Shown here: one piece after another, positions 13,266 to 28,200 of the stretch
Layout: each line of letters begins with the position of its first letter
How positions within the stretch are numbered: position 1 is the stretch's first letter
From: Lingula anatina
Taxonomy: Eukaryota > Brachiopoda > Lingulata > Lingulida > Lingulidae
Assembly (NCBI RefSeq): GCF_001039355.2
Contig: NW_019773570.1
Coordinates: forward strand, 550,703 to 614,702
Length of the DNA: 64,000 nucleotides
Direction of reading: 5' to 3'
The notes under the pieces: generated by a model
What the model saw: the letters and a program-made list of their open reading frames with translations, nothing else
Told to the model about the DNA's origin: nothing
Database searches by the model: none
Position numbers and translations under genes: made by a program

Positions 13266-16200
13266 CTAAGGAGGATAGACAGACAGAAATGGGTTATTAT
13301 GAAAAAAAAAATGTATTTTTATATGAACTTTGTTGATCTACTGACTGGAAATGATAGAAATGATTGTAACACAGGAATCAAGTAGATTCTGTACTTCAGA
13401 AAACTGTTATTCATTATTTAAACATATTTTTTTATATATATATATATAAAAAAAAAAAAAAAAAAACATTAAAAAAAATATTGACATCAAATCTTGGCCA
13501 AATGATACAAATTATGAACCATGTTCTGTTGCTCACCCCCACTGGTGACATCAATAGTGACCCGGATATCTACATTAAGATATCTGGGCTGGACAGCAAA
13601 GAACACAGTCTGTCCCTTCTGGAGCCGTGTAGGGTTCTGGGTACAGAAGTTCTGGGTGTCAGGATCAAAGCAGAAATCTCTGTCTACAGTCATCTTGTGG
13701 TAGCAGTGATGGCCGTTGGTGGGGATCCCCAGGAAATATTCCTTACAGACAGAGCACTGAAACAGAACCAGCAGATGTCAAATATTATAGAAAGAAAAAA
13801 ATATTTCAATGTTGGTTTACAACCATTGCCATCTCTTACTTGCCACAAAGTGCTGCATTCACCTACCTTGAACTCCCCCAGATTTTTATCTGAAAGGGTA
13901 TCTCAAGGATAAAGTGCAGCAGAACTACAAATAGTTCAACAATCACAGCAAAAATCAGGAAAATCCTTGAAGACGGAATGGGTTCAAGTATTCAACAATT
14001 TTGCGTGATGTATGCAAGTGTGCCTCCAATGCTGAAAAGCCTGTTTGCAGCATATTTTTGAAAACCCCACCTACCTGTACATCTTCACACGGAACAGAAC
14101 CGTCTCCACAAGTTGGTGTCTTGGTGTTGTTGCCACAAGGACAGTTTGCTCCACTGCTGGCGTCACATGTGTCCCCATGACCCTGACACTTACATCTGGG
14201 GAAATAAAAAAAAAAATATATATATAAAGAATAACTGAATATCCATTTGTCTATTGTATTTTGACCAGTGTATATTCATTTTGACTGGTTATCTTATCCA
14301 CATGATCAAAAAATAGAACGACTGTTTCATATCAGCACAAGGGCAACCTCTAACTGTACAATAAATATTTCAGCATTTCATGGTTGACTATGGCAAATTT
14401 ATACCATATCTTTTTCTTAAAAACTAAACATGTCCTGTATCCTTTTAACCACAAATACATGTTAAAGCAACTTACTTAGTGCAATCATTAGTCGGACTCT
14501 CTGTGCTCTTTCTGAAGTAGCCTCTCTTGCACTGACTGCAGGTGGCTCCCTCTGTGTTCCCAAGACAGCCCACACACCTAGCACTGCCATCTGGTGGACC
14601 CTCTGTCACCCAGCTTGGCACCTGCAGGTTATCAATGGGAGGCAGCATTAACACTGACTGTCATATAATAGTAATAATTATGAAAGCACATTTGTTACAA
14701 AAGCTGTGGCCTAAAATGTTCTACAAAATAGTAAGAATCTATCAACCAATGCTGTTTGGACTTTATTATTTTTCTTTCCTGGATCACTTTTCAATGAGCG
14801 CTACATACTCACAAAGCAACTAATAGTCATTGAGGACCATGTTTTACAGGCCATGAAACATCTGAACCGAAGCTGAGTATCTTGAGTGCTTGAAAACTGT
14901 CTAGTACTTACAAAGCTGAGCAGTTTGAAGTCATTGAGAACCATCTGGTACTCCACCTCTGACAGACATACAGAGGAGTGGTTGTTACAGTAATCCTGGC
15001 AGGAAATACAGCTCCCGCCATTGACTGGGTTTCCTACATATAGAGGCTTGCACAGCTCACAGTGGGTACCCTGAATAACACAGAGTGAGTGAATACAATA
15101 CATATAGAGGCTTGCACAGCTCACAGTGGGTACCCTGAATAACACAGAGTGAGTTAATATAATACATATAGAGGCTTGCACAGCTCACAGTGGGCACCCT
15201 GAATAACACTGTGTGAATACAATACCTGGATTACAGTCACTGTTATTAATAATTACAGGAAATTTGACTCCCTATGTTTGCAGGGTGTTATGCATTGAGA
15301 TTACGACAACTTTCATTTGTTGTCAACTTGTATGTGAGAACATAAGAGAAAGAAGAAAAGAAAACATTAAGACCAATTTTCTAGCTATATCCTATAGGTA
15401 AACAGGCCACAACACTTACCTTGGTGTTGTTCTTACAATCCAGACAGACATCAGTCTGTGTGTCACTCTGACATGTGACATTCTGTGACACACTTACCTT
15501 GGTGTTGTTCTTACAATCCAGACAGACAGACAGTCTGTGTGTCACTCTGACATGTGACATTCTGTGACACACTTACCTTGGTGTTGTTCTTACAATCCAG
15601 ACAGACATCAGTCTGTGTGTCACTCTGACATGTGACATTCTGTGACACACTTACCTTGGTGTTGTTCTTACAATCCAGACAGACATCAGTCTGTGTGTCA
15701 CTCTGACATGTGACATTCTGTGACACACTTACCTTGGTGTTGTTCTTACAATCCAGACAGACATCAGTTTGTGTGTCACTCTGACATGTGCTGTGTTTAT
15801 TACACTGACACTCCGTGGCACATTTCTGTCCCACCCATCCAAAGCGGCACTCGCACACGTCTGGGGCCACACAGGTGCCCTGGTTACACCCCTGACCTCC
15901 AAAACACACTGGGACACAGAGGTCAGTGCTGGAAAATAAATAAATGTAGACAGGGAAAAGCATTTTGTCTTAGTTAATTACAAATGCCTAGCACAGCATA
16001 TTCACTATGTAAATTCTCCCCTCAATTTTTTGCCCATCTTGATATTGACTACACCATACTGAAGTGACAACTATACTGATTTATGGCATTACAGTACCAC
16101 ATTCTGAAAGCTCTCTGGCACCCAGGTCATCACCTAGTGTCATCATTTTCATTACTGAAGTCATAGTATTCCAGGCTAGAGAACTGACGTAAGCACCATG

Positions 16201-19200
16201 TTACTTTACATATTCATTTATGTTGCAATGTTAAGCTTTGATCACATCATTTAACTACTGAAATTAAGATTAAACAAAATCTTATTTACGTGGTGTTCCT
16301 CTGGTATCCAGTTTTACACAAACACGTGTATCCCTGCACCTCATCTACACAGTCATCGTTCACTTTACATTCGTGGTGGCCATTGGCGCATTCGTTCTCT
16401 GGAGGACATGCAGAGTACGCCCAGGTGGGGGCGCCACTGGCATACTGCGTCAGGTTTGCAACTACAGCTGAATGTGAAGATAAATAATCAATTGATAAAT
16501 ATTCTTTTTACTTTGCAACACAGTCTTATTCTATATAAGCGCTATAGAGGCTCCATCTATTAATTTACAAGTGGAGCAGTCTTATGTATCACATACTTTC
16601 TATAATATTTCTTAATTTTTTGATGATCTGATGAAAATTAACACCATTCCCCTACATAAAGAAAAATGAAGAAAAGTAGCAGAGTGCTCCACCCACCTTT
16701 CACCCCCCCTCCCCATACAATTACCTGGCAGTTCCCCCCCCCCTCCCCCTTTCCACAAAAATACACTTACCTGGCAGTGGTTCTTGTCCAAGGCTTATAT
16801 TCTGTGCTGTGCACACCCCTATAGACGGCCCGTCCAGTCCTCCCTCCATACAGACACCAGCGCCATCTAGGCCACCCAGGGCACACCAACCACACCCAGC
16901 GTGCGACAAACACGTGCTGCATTTAACATGCACGCTGCAACGTGCGGGACATTTGTTCTTGTCTGTGATCATGTGACCACATTCTCCATTCACGCAATGT
17001 AATGGCTGGTATCCAGGACTCATGCACTGAAATAGGAAGATTTCATCAATTGGTAAGATATGAAACTGGCAAGACTTACCAGTTATTTGTTAATTCTGTA
17101 GGACCACCAAATATATCACAATTAATGGATGTGTATTAAGGGTGGAATTTCTATCACTGAAACATCCAGTTTTCAATTAACAATAACGCTTTCAATATGA
17201 GTCTCTCATGAAGATTATACATCAAATCCATTTACTTTCTACACCATTTTATATAACAAGTCTGTGACAAAGTGTACTGGTCTTTTGAGATACTAGATTG
17301 TAAGAATCCCAAATTCTACATGCTCAGCTTCAATTTTACTGGCATGATGGAAAACAGTGCTCACACCACATAGTATCCCAAAGAGCAGCAAATCCTGCAA
17401 ATGGAGGAATATCTTATCTGTGTTTACACCTTTCAAGACTGACCTCATTTCTGGTCCTACTCCAAGCGCACCTCTGCCAGCCTCCTTCTGAACCAGAGGA
17501 CGAGAGGCACGCGCTGCACGTCACGTGCTGATAACAGCGTACAGGGCAGGTGTGTGGTGGCATGGAGATGATGTTATACTGTGGAGTGGCGTCCAGTAGG
17601 GTGTTGGTGAAACAGTTCCAGTCAAAAATAGGAGCCACACTGAGGGTACGCGCCACCTCACCTACAATAGTGGATTAGTTTGTGGTTTAGTTTAGGTTTA
17701 GAAAAATCTAGGAAGTTCTAGGCAGACATTCAACAGGCATTTTAACAGACAATTTTTAAAGCCAGTGACTTTACAAATCTTCATATTTTGTTTGTGCTCT
17801 TGAACCCAAAAATATGGTCTTTTTGTTTTTAAATTGTCGAGATCGAGATCGAGATAGAGAGAGAGAGAGAGAGAGAATGCCCTTACTGGATCGTTTGTAC
17901 TGTCTGGTCCAGATACAGTGTCCCAGATCTCCACACTTAGTACAGTCTGTGGCCTGACACATGCTCTCCATACAACTCTGGATCCCCGTCACTGTCCGCT
18001 GTAACCGGTTGCGACAGTTAGGAGGGTAGTAGACAGCTGTACAGTTCAGACCCCGTGTGACACACCTGCCTACAGGACAGTTACTACACCACTGACATAC
18101 CTGACATAGCAATACAACATGTGGGTAAATATTGTTTATACTCACCATATAGCTTACAGCTTTAAATATTAAAACCAATCCTCAGACTCTCTAAGTACTG
18201 TGTTGTTGACACTTATCTGCTGGCGATATGCTGACATCTATACCCCCCCCCCCCTCCCTGTCCTAAAGTTTACCTTGTTAACAGATCTATGAGCTGGCCA
18301 TGTAGCTAGACATTGTCCACAGTTACTGTACTCTACACACAGTCTGCTGGCGATATGCTGACATCTATACACCCCCCCCAACCCCTACCCCCCTCCCTGT
18401 CCTAAAGTTTACCTTGTTAACAGATCTATGAGCTGGCCATGTAGCTAGACATTGTCCACAGTTACTGTACTCTACACACAGTCTGCTGGCGATGTGGTTG
18501 GCGTCACACACAGTGCCCTGGTGGTACACTGTGCTGGAGTTGACAGGGGTACAGCTGGAAGGAGAAACCATACTTAAACTACAGCAATCCAACAGCACAG
18601 ACCTCTACCACGGCAAAATATACATAACTAGTAAAGCAGTCACAGACCACAGGAACCACACACTGGTAGCTGAGAAAGCATCAACTTCACAATCTCAGAG
18701 TAATTGGCCCTATCTTGCAATGGTTAAGAGTTTCTAAGCAATTCTTTGATCTAGATGGATTGATGAAAAATGAATCAAAACCCATCCATATCTTTTTGAG
18801 TAAGAATGGAATAAACAGACAGACAGACAAATGGAGGGGAAACCAATCTTCTTGGCATCAGCAATAATTCAATAATAGAATAATAATAAAATATATAAGT
18901 CTCTCAAACAGTAGGAGAAATCTCTATAAACTTTACCTGCCAGGAACTGCCGCTGAGTTGGCATAACAATACGTCTGATTGGTCTCATTGCTGGTCACTA
19001 CACAGGCCGAGCAGCCCACAGTGGACAGACACTGGACCTTGGTACTGTGGACCCTGCAGTGGTCAGCAGGTGGTCGTAGCTTGACCAAACTGGACATCAC
19101 ACTGCTGTCATAGCCACCCAGGACATACACACTGTCATTGACCACTGCGGCTGACTGACCCAGGGCCGGCTTGAGGACTGACTCTGGAGATACTGAAGTA

Positions 19201-22200
19201 GGAGTGGAAATAGTGTCAGATACATGTAAATAATTTTTTTACATAAACAAGTATTTCTTAATTGTGGGTAAATATAGACTCAAACAAAAATCCAAGGAAA
19301 AAACTTAAAGGATCATGTACAGTATTTCTTATTTTACCTGACAAGGTTACACTAGTCTTATAGTTATAGGCCCTGGGAGAGTATTTTTAATGGTGAGAGG
19401 TCAGCTTACCTGACTGTGTCCAATCTGACCATAAGTTACACTTATAGTTATAAGCCAGGACCTGGGAGAGCATGGTGCCATTGTACCCCCCTAGCACCAG
19501 CATGGCATCCCCATAGTTCACCGCAGTGTGGCCATAGCGCCCTGAAGGCTGGAATGGAACACAACTCTGGTCTAAGTATTAACACAATACAACGTGAGGC
19601 AGGAAAGGACTAATGAGTGTCTTTGGCATATATAGGTATGTATGGGAACAAGCAGTTTACTCTCTCAGTAGCAATGGCAAATGGTTTCATTACTAGGTGC
19701 TGAAGACATTACCAGTATTATCAATATCACGATATGAGGTAATGCTTCACAGCTTGAGTATGGTGTATACGTCGTCATTCTTTTAATTTACTACCTCATT
19801 TTTACAATTTTTTCATTTTGTACTGTACATAACTGCCTCTTTTTTGGTGAATTCATTAACATTGACTATTTGCCTACCTTGTTCCCAGTGTCTGGAGGAA
19901 GGATGGACCACAGTAAAGTGACCATATTTACCTTGTTCCCAGTGTCTGGAGGAAGGATGAACCACAGTAAAGTGACCATATTTACCTTGTTCCCAGTGTC
20001 TGGAGGAAGGATGGACCACACTAGAGTGTCCACGGAGAAGGTATAGAGATCCGCTGATATCACAGTCTGGTCTATGTCAAATTTGTAGCCTCCAAACACA
20101 TAGATGGCGCTACTGTCTGGGTGATAAACTGCACTGTGGCTGTAGATGCCTAGAGATATGACATGTACCAGCTATATTAATAAGAATATTAATGAGGGTA
20201 TTCAGAAGATTGAATTACTTAGGATGAAGAAGATATTTAGTCATAAGGTCAATATGTAACTCTTCCCACACCACCCCACTTTCATTGTTTTATTATATAA
20301 AAAAATTCTGAATGAGACTAATTTCAGTTTATAAACACACACAAACACACACACAAATGGAGAGAGCGTACTACCTGTGGGTGAGTTTCCTTTCCCAGTG
20401 GTCTCATTCAGTAGAGTCTGTACAGAGTTGGTGCTGACCTCCAGTTCATAGGTGGTATTACTGAAGTAGTTCTCTGTGGAGAAGCCTCCAATGATGACCA
20501 CTCTGGTATCAGTGACCAGGGTCATGGTGTGACCAGCCAGAGGAGGGAAGTACAGGGTGGCTGGGAGCTGTGGACGAAATAAGGCACTTTAATTTTCTTT
20601 CCACTTTTAGTAAAATATCTTTAAATGTATCAGCTACAACAAACAATCTTTATAAAATCTTGAAAATTTTGAAGATGGCAAAAAACAAGCATAATATTCA
20701 GTGCTGTTTGCCATCAAACTCATCTATATAATGATTATGTGGCAGGTGTGAAGGTGTGAACACATGCGCGAAATGTGTGGATGTGATCACTTCAATGCCA
20801 CTTGGGTCTGATATTCTATAAATTCACTATGATACAAGACACCACCCCTGATGTACTGCTCTCCTGTATATTACATACACCTCACTGACTACAGGTGTAA
20901 CTATTATTGGTTAACATTGAAAAGAACTTGTATATCTTACTGCTATCTGAGTCCACCTTCCAGTATCTAGCGTAAACTTCCACAGTTCATTGCTGGCTAC
21001 TGTGACTCCAGCACTGTGGATCAAACCTCCCAGGACATAGACAGCTCTCAGAGTGGGAATACAGACAGCAGAGTGAAACCATCTGAAATACAGAGATATA
21101 GACATAGGCACCATTGAAAAATACCATTAATAGCACGGATACAATCTCACACTTACTTATGTGAAAGTTGTAAAAACTGAAAATCATAATTTAGCTTGCA
21201 ATTTTTCATTGCATTTAAATGTTATGAATAAGAATGGTCATAATGAAAAGTCAAGGGCTACATTTTCTCAAATGCCTTAGACACAATGGATGGTAAATAT
21301 AATATATATATTTCAGAAAACTTAACCTGTCCTTAATTTTAACATTTCCCATTGAAATCTTCCAACAGTTAGTCCAGGCTTACCTTGGCTGTGGCGGTGT
21401 GTTGCTATAACTGACCAGTGTCCACTCCTCAGAGGTCAAGTTAAAGGCCCACATGTCATTCTTGGCCCCACTGACCAGTGAGTAGCCCCCAAAGGCCAGC
21501 AGGTGGTCATCCTCACAGTGGACCAGGGAGTGCCCCATCCTCTGAAGGTTCAGGGCGTCAGGGGTGTTGGGGAGGGGTGCAGAGAGCAGGGTGTACTCTG
21601 TGATACTCTCACTACTCTCCTGACTACAGTCTACTCCTGTATAGCCAGGGGAACAGGTACATAACTGCTTAGACTGAAATAACAAGTAAATATAAATCAA
21701 TAAACATCCTGCTTATAGTGCTTCAAGATATCTGATTTTTAATCATTAAAAAATTCTTGCAATATTTTCAATCAAAATTAAGGGAGTAATGAGCAATTTA
21801 TTGAAGATTTCTGCAATATCTTGACATTTTAACACCTCTGAACAGTTTTAAACATTTTTAATACTTCAAAAAATGTAATTCTAACTTGGGGAAAAAAAAA
21901 GAAAAAAAAAAAAAAAAAAACTAAGAAATCCGTTTTGTTTTTAAAATTCTAAATCATCTTTAACATTCACGAGCAACTTATTTTTCATTCATTCATCTAA
22001 GCCAGAAATGACTGTCAACAAGTCTTACGGAGTCACACTGTCCCTGTCCCAGTGCAGCACTGCAGTTATTGGGACATCTCTGTTCCTCACAGTTGACCCC
22101 TGAGTGACCGTCTGTACACAAACACTGACCGCCCACACACTGGTGATGACCTCTACAGGACCAGGGACAGCTATGGACAGTGTAGGTGGCATTGAACCAA

Positions 22201-25200
22201 CCCTGGCCTATAATATAGGGATAGCAGTTGTCATATGTTAATATGGAAACAAGAGTTGAATTGTGAATTTGTTTAAATGATAAAATTTGAAAAAATATGT
22301 GGTCAAAGTGCACCATGAATATTTTGAAATATTTTGTGAAACACAGTCTCCCTTATAAAATTCATTGCGCTAATAAAATTATATTTATAAAGTATCTATT
22401 AATTATATAAAATATTGTTTTCAACACTTCCTTTTAGTATTTACAAAGGTAAAAACCTGAAAAAAAAATTTTTACCTTAGGTTCCTCTAAATTACAACAA
22501 TGAGAGATTCAGAACTTATTCAGAACTTTTATTGCATAAAATTCAAATATTTTTACTTTAAAGAAATTCAAAACCAGTGTTAAAGTGGTCCTCACCTGAG
22601 GAGGCTCGGCTGGCCTCAAACTGAATGACCGCCAGACCAGAGGTGACCTCCACAGTGACCGCTGTCTCCAGCTGACCACATACTGCAGCCAGCAAGTGAC
22701 CACCAGAGTTAGCTGTCAGTGTAGGGGGATGACCATCATAGATATATACATAGTCCTAGTAAATAATAGCTTAATAAAATACTTGAACTTATACATAATA
22801 TATTAAGAATATCATCATTACATCACATTATTTACCATGTAAAATCCTTTTCTAAAGCAATAAATATTTCTCACAATGTTCAAACAGAATGAGCAAAAAC
22901 CAAGGAAATATGAAACTTAAAAGAAGAATTTTATCAATTCCAGATAAAAATAAACTTCATATGTGTTCTCAATATTTCAAACATCACAATGAAAGTTAAA
23001 GCAGCTAATATAAAACTCAACAAAAGATGGCACAAACCTCCAAGAGGATACCAACCCCTTACCTCATTACAGACTGTGTTGATATTTCCAGCCTCAATTG
23101 TCACTGTAATAGAGGGCGCCTGTGTGGCTGACGCCGCCTCTTCCAATGACGTGTACGGTGTGATGGCCCACAGACAATATGCCTGACCAGTGGTAGTGAC
23201 CCCTGACCCCTGCAGAGCACCCAGTGCCCCCTGTGTAGCATTGGCAATAACACTGCGACCCTGACACTTCAAGTAACACTTCTGGCCATTTCTGAAATGA
23301 TACAAAATTTGTCTTCATAAACATGTAATATTATCGATTCATCTTAGAATTATGCATGACTATATTTATGTATTTTATTTAGTTTGGTTGACTTTGAACA
23401 ATTTTAAAAAACAAAACTAAGTAAATCACTTTGTATCAAATGTCTTACAATGTGAATCAAAACTCAAGTTTGTCAGGTGAATAAATACCTGGGATCTCCA
23501 TAGTAACCTGGAGCACAGCTCTCACACTGGTTGCCTTGGTAACCGTCAGCACAGTAACAAGTTCCGTTGTCAATGTTACAATATCCCAGAGACTCCAAGG
23601 CGTGACCATTGCAGTTACACGCTGTGCAGCCTGGAACAGACACACTTTGTGTAATTATCAAATTTCCTTAGCTAAAATTCACATGATACATTGATAATAG
23701 TCAAGACTCATAAGAAATTTTTCTTTTAACAAAAACACTGTAAATGTTCAGCTCTGAGGATTATCAATTTCTTTCATTACTCTGCCATACATTACATTTT
23801 TCTGTGAAAATCAAATTTATCAAAACTAATCTAACATTGTTTGGGCCAGTTATCAATTCATGCTGTTGGAATCTATTAAAAAATCACCGTAAGTGACAGC
23901 GTTGCCATAGCTCCCAGGCCGGCAGATCTCGCAGTGGTTTCCCATAGTCCAATGTTGACACTCATCACATAGCCCTGTCCCCTGACTACAGCTACTGTGA
24001 CCATGGCAACCACAGTCTGTGTTACACTCATCACCATGCCAACCAAGATCACACTGACATACATAGTCTGGTGCTTTGGAGCAGTTGCCATGGATACACT
24101 GGTAATAACACCTGAGATAAAGTATAAATATAAAGTAAATTGAAACAATACATATTTTATATTCATGAGTGCATACTTGGACTTTTACAGTGATATTGAT
24201 GATTAAAAATGACATTCATGTGAAAAAAATAATATTACTTACATCTACTCCTAATATTATTATTTAACAAATGACGAAAAGTGTTTGGCAAAGATGACTT
24301 TCATTCCCCAATGCATAGCTAGGTTTACAATTTCAAAATTGATAAAAAAATTTACTCAAATATAATACTCTGGTCTATCTTAAACTATATTTGTGAAGTG
24401 GATTTCAAACTCACGTTCTGTCACAAGCAGTCTTTCCATTGCCCTCAAATCCCCTGTTACATGTACAAGTGTACGAATCAAATGTGTTAGCACAGGTGGC
24501 ATTAGGGTGACAGTCATCCAATCCCAGAATGCACTCCTGGATATCAGGGCAGACCTGATAGGACCAATCAGCAGGCTCAGAGGAAGAGATGTTATGACTC
24601 TCACTGATCACGGCAGAACAGCTGGACACATTGGAAGCACCTGTAGTGATACACGTGTGAACATTTACTACATGTAGTTAATGACAGAATTTCCTGTAGG
24701 GCCTGAACTCTGTAAGAAATATTTCTAGCCCACAGTCCTAGAAAGTTTTGGGGCCATTCCTAATTATTCATCCTAGAAAAAGATAACTTTATGGCCTTTT
24801 GTGATGCATTAAATATGACAAATGCAGTTTCATATAAATTTTTAGTGAATTTAGCCGACTTTTGTGGTGTATTTCATTTCTTTACATCAAGTGACTAATC
24901 AAGTTAGTCAGCTTACCCACATAGTCTCCCAGCACACACACGCCTATCGTAGGGTTGTCCACGTTACCACACCAACCACAGTTAAAGTCTGCCAGACAAG
25001 CCTTGCACGCTGTATGCTGCCCGCAGTCCGTGCATTTCTCCGTGCTCTCATTGTCCACCCAGCGGTTACAGAAACCATACGCATTGCGTGTGACATACTC
25101 AGCAAAGGGAAAGCATGTCTGTGTCTGCGAACACCAAGCGCACTCTCCGTACACGTCAATGCATGTGGAGCAGTTCGTACGTCTGGAAAGATTTTAATTT

Positions 25201-28200
25201 TCTGAATCAGTTGATCATCTTAGACACAATTTTCATAAATATCACTGAAAGCTGCTGCTGAAAAAAGTAACTGTTACATTTAAATGTACTTCTTAAGTAA
25301 GAAATTAGTGTACAACATTTAAGCTTCAATTAGTTTCAGTCATTAATTACAAGCCAAGACATTGAAATTTCTTATGAATTCAACGGAAGTAAAATGCTAT
25401 AATATGATATCAATTAATAACTCAGTTGGGTGCTGCCCCCTGTCTTGAAGTTTACACTCACTGATAACACTGCAGTGGACAGGAGTCTGCATCTTTGACA
25501 GCACTGGAGTATCTTCCCTTCCTGAAGCAACGGCTGATATTCTTCAGCCACTCACAGTGGGTGTTCTGTAAGGCAGAAAGACAATGTTATCATGAATCAA
25601 TATAATACTTCGCAGGTAAAATGCAGTGTCAACAAACACCCCAAACCCCCAACTAACAACTCCCCCCCCCCCCCAACCCACACCAAGTCACACACCCCTA
25701 TTTCCCAGCCAGCCCCCAAATCTCCCCATTCCCAAACCTCCAACCAACAACCCCCAAACCATCACCCAGTCAACCCCCCATCACACCTCACTTCCCAGCC
25801 GCTGCCCCCCTCAATCTCCCCATTTCCAAACCCCAAACCAACAACCCCCATCTCCCCACCCCCTATTCCCAGCCAGCCAGCCCCTTATCTCCAGTCATAC
25901 CTCAGCACAGCTAGGACAGTCCACAAAGTCCCCACATGTGACACAACTGGAGGCATTGAGTGTCATATGAGCCACAGGGTCAGCAGTACCACAGTGCTGG
26001 GCATCTAGAGAGGAGCTGTTCCGTAGCTCACAGGTCAGAGAGGCAGGACACCAACCACAGGAGATATCAGATAGACAGGCCAGGCAGGTGGTGTAGTTAG
26101 CACAGAACCCAGAGTTGAATGGTTCTAGGAATTCTGAGGTGAAGTCCTGGGAAAGAATTATTGTAAAACCTTGTATCATGTATTATACTTCAGTAGTAAA
26201 ACTGATGCTGATGACTGAAGATTGTGGGAGCTTATTTAGAAATAAATAAAAATATGTATCTTCAGCTTTGAGGAGAAAACACTGGCAATATAACGGGGCC
26301 AAATAACAGGTGCAGTACATTAATGATTGTCAATTAAAAGGTTGGTTTGCACCTAAAAACTGTTGAAGACCTGAATTAAACTTGTTGAGATGATTGTCAT
26401 GCATGTGTCTCAGGACCTGTTTTTCTTAAAACAAAAAGCGAAAACAGGAACTGTTACATTAACAGGATCTGAAGTAAAGAGAGATATAAAACAATCGTTA
26501 CCATCACAACTCACCTTTAAGGCCACGGAGGGCTGCAGTAGCCTTGCTGACCACTGCAGAGCCATGAGAATGGACTTGGTGGCGAACCCTGTGGCGTTCA
26601 TGTCAGTGTAGTACCTGTGGTCGGCTGTGTTCTGTGGAAAGATGACCGTGCCATCAGAACGTGATGCTGTTGTCACCTGGTAGCGGATAACTGCCGGAGA
26701 GCGTGCTACTTCCTCCTGAAATAGCCAACACAGTTATTTGTGACAACTTATTCCCCTAAGACACACAAACACAGTCTCTCTCCCTCTTCCAAATGAAAAT
26801 CTTTATCAATAAATATTTCACCAGTACTGATATTAATGTTTGAACAGACAATATAAAAAAATACTTATTTATACCTACCAATTGTTTGAGATTCAGCAAC
26901 CACTAATTCAATTGAATCTGAGTCTCCTACTATTTTAAATACTATAATTTGCCATTTTCCTAGACAGCAGTCTGCCCTCTTAAAGTGGTCTCTATTTTTC
27001 CGATACCATCATCAACTTACCAAGTGATCATAGCTGTCGTTCCTGTTCAGGTTGAGATGTGCCCCCTGGATCCCCCCTGCCCCCATGGCCACCCTGAGGG
27101 GGGCACCATCAAATGACTGGACCCCCATGGGGTGGATGAAGCCCCTCAGTCTGGCCAGATCAAACCTCAGGGCTGCCTCTGGCTCAAAAACCTGGACGTT
27201 AGTCACTTTAACTATCTCCACCTGGAATAGGCAACAAAATGTTAATGATAATGAACATTGATAAACTTGGCAAAATAAAAGTGAAAATCTATAACTTCCC
27301 TTAGTCAAACAGAGAAATTAAGTATTTGACAAAAAATTCAGCAGAATAAAAATGACTACTCACATCATCTGGCTGCTCCAGGTTCGGTGGTGATCTATAT
27401 TTGAGCCAGTGTAACCCTGCCGGGAAGTCCTGAAGTCTGCACTGGTCAAGACTGGTCAGGAATGGACTGGACGGCCCCCACCACCCTGACTGGTCAGCGG
27501 GTATGTTAGCTGGGGGGTTACAGGCACCTGCTGGCTCTGGGGGGGACAATAGTTGAGGTGTTATCATGGTATATGTCTATCTGACTACCTCCAGCTAATA
27601 CATACTGCTCATATCACATAATTACACATCACAGTGCAATCATTATATACAGGTGAAACATAGTCACTGTCCAAAGTTGACAGGAAATGTGACCTATCTC
27701 TACTGTACCTGTAACTTTCTGGCACACAGATTCCTTCACACACCAGGCACACTGAATAAAGTTAAAGTGTCACAAGTTGACAGGAAATGGGACCTATCTC
27801 TACTGTACCTGTGACTTTCTGGCACACAGATTCCTTCACACACCAGGCACACTGGTCCTTGAGGTATCTCTCAGTCTGTGTGGTGTTAGGAGGCTGTCCC
27901 TGCACTGTACAGGAACCACAGTCCTGGAGAGCATAACATATCCCCAGGCAGGGCTGGCGGTCACTCAACTGACCATCACAGTTGGTCTGAAATATAGAAC
28001 ATAGCTTAAATACAAAGACAGCATATCCCCAGGCAGGGCTGGCGGTCACTCAGCTGACCATCACAGTTGGTCTGAAATGTAGAAGACAGCTTATATACAA
28101 AGACAACCATCAAGATTATATGAAACTTTTTAAAGAATCAGATTACACATATCAATACAGGCATGTCCATTTGTTTTTATCTCCAAAATGTTTTTACCAT

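Noticed and set aside
25592-26008. Pro/Ser/Thr-rich plus-strand ORFs
   Set aside because: They arise from the C-rich tract and lie opposite MEGF8 exon 11.
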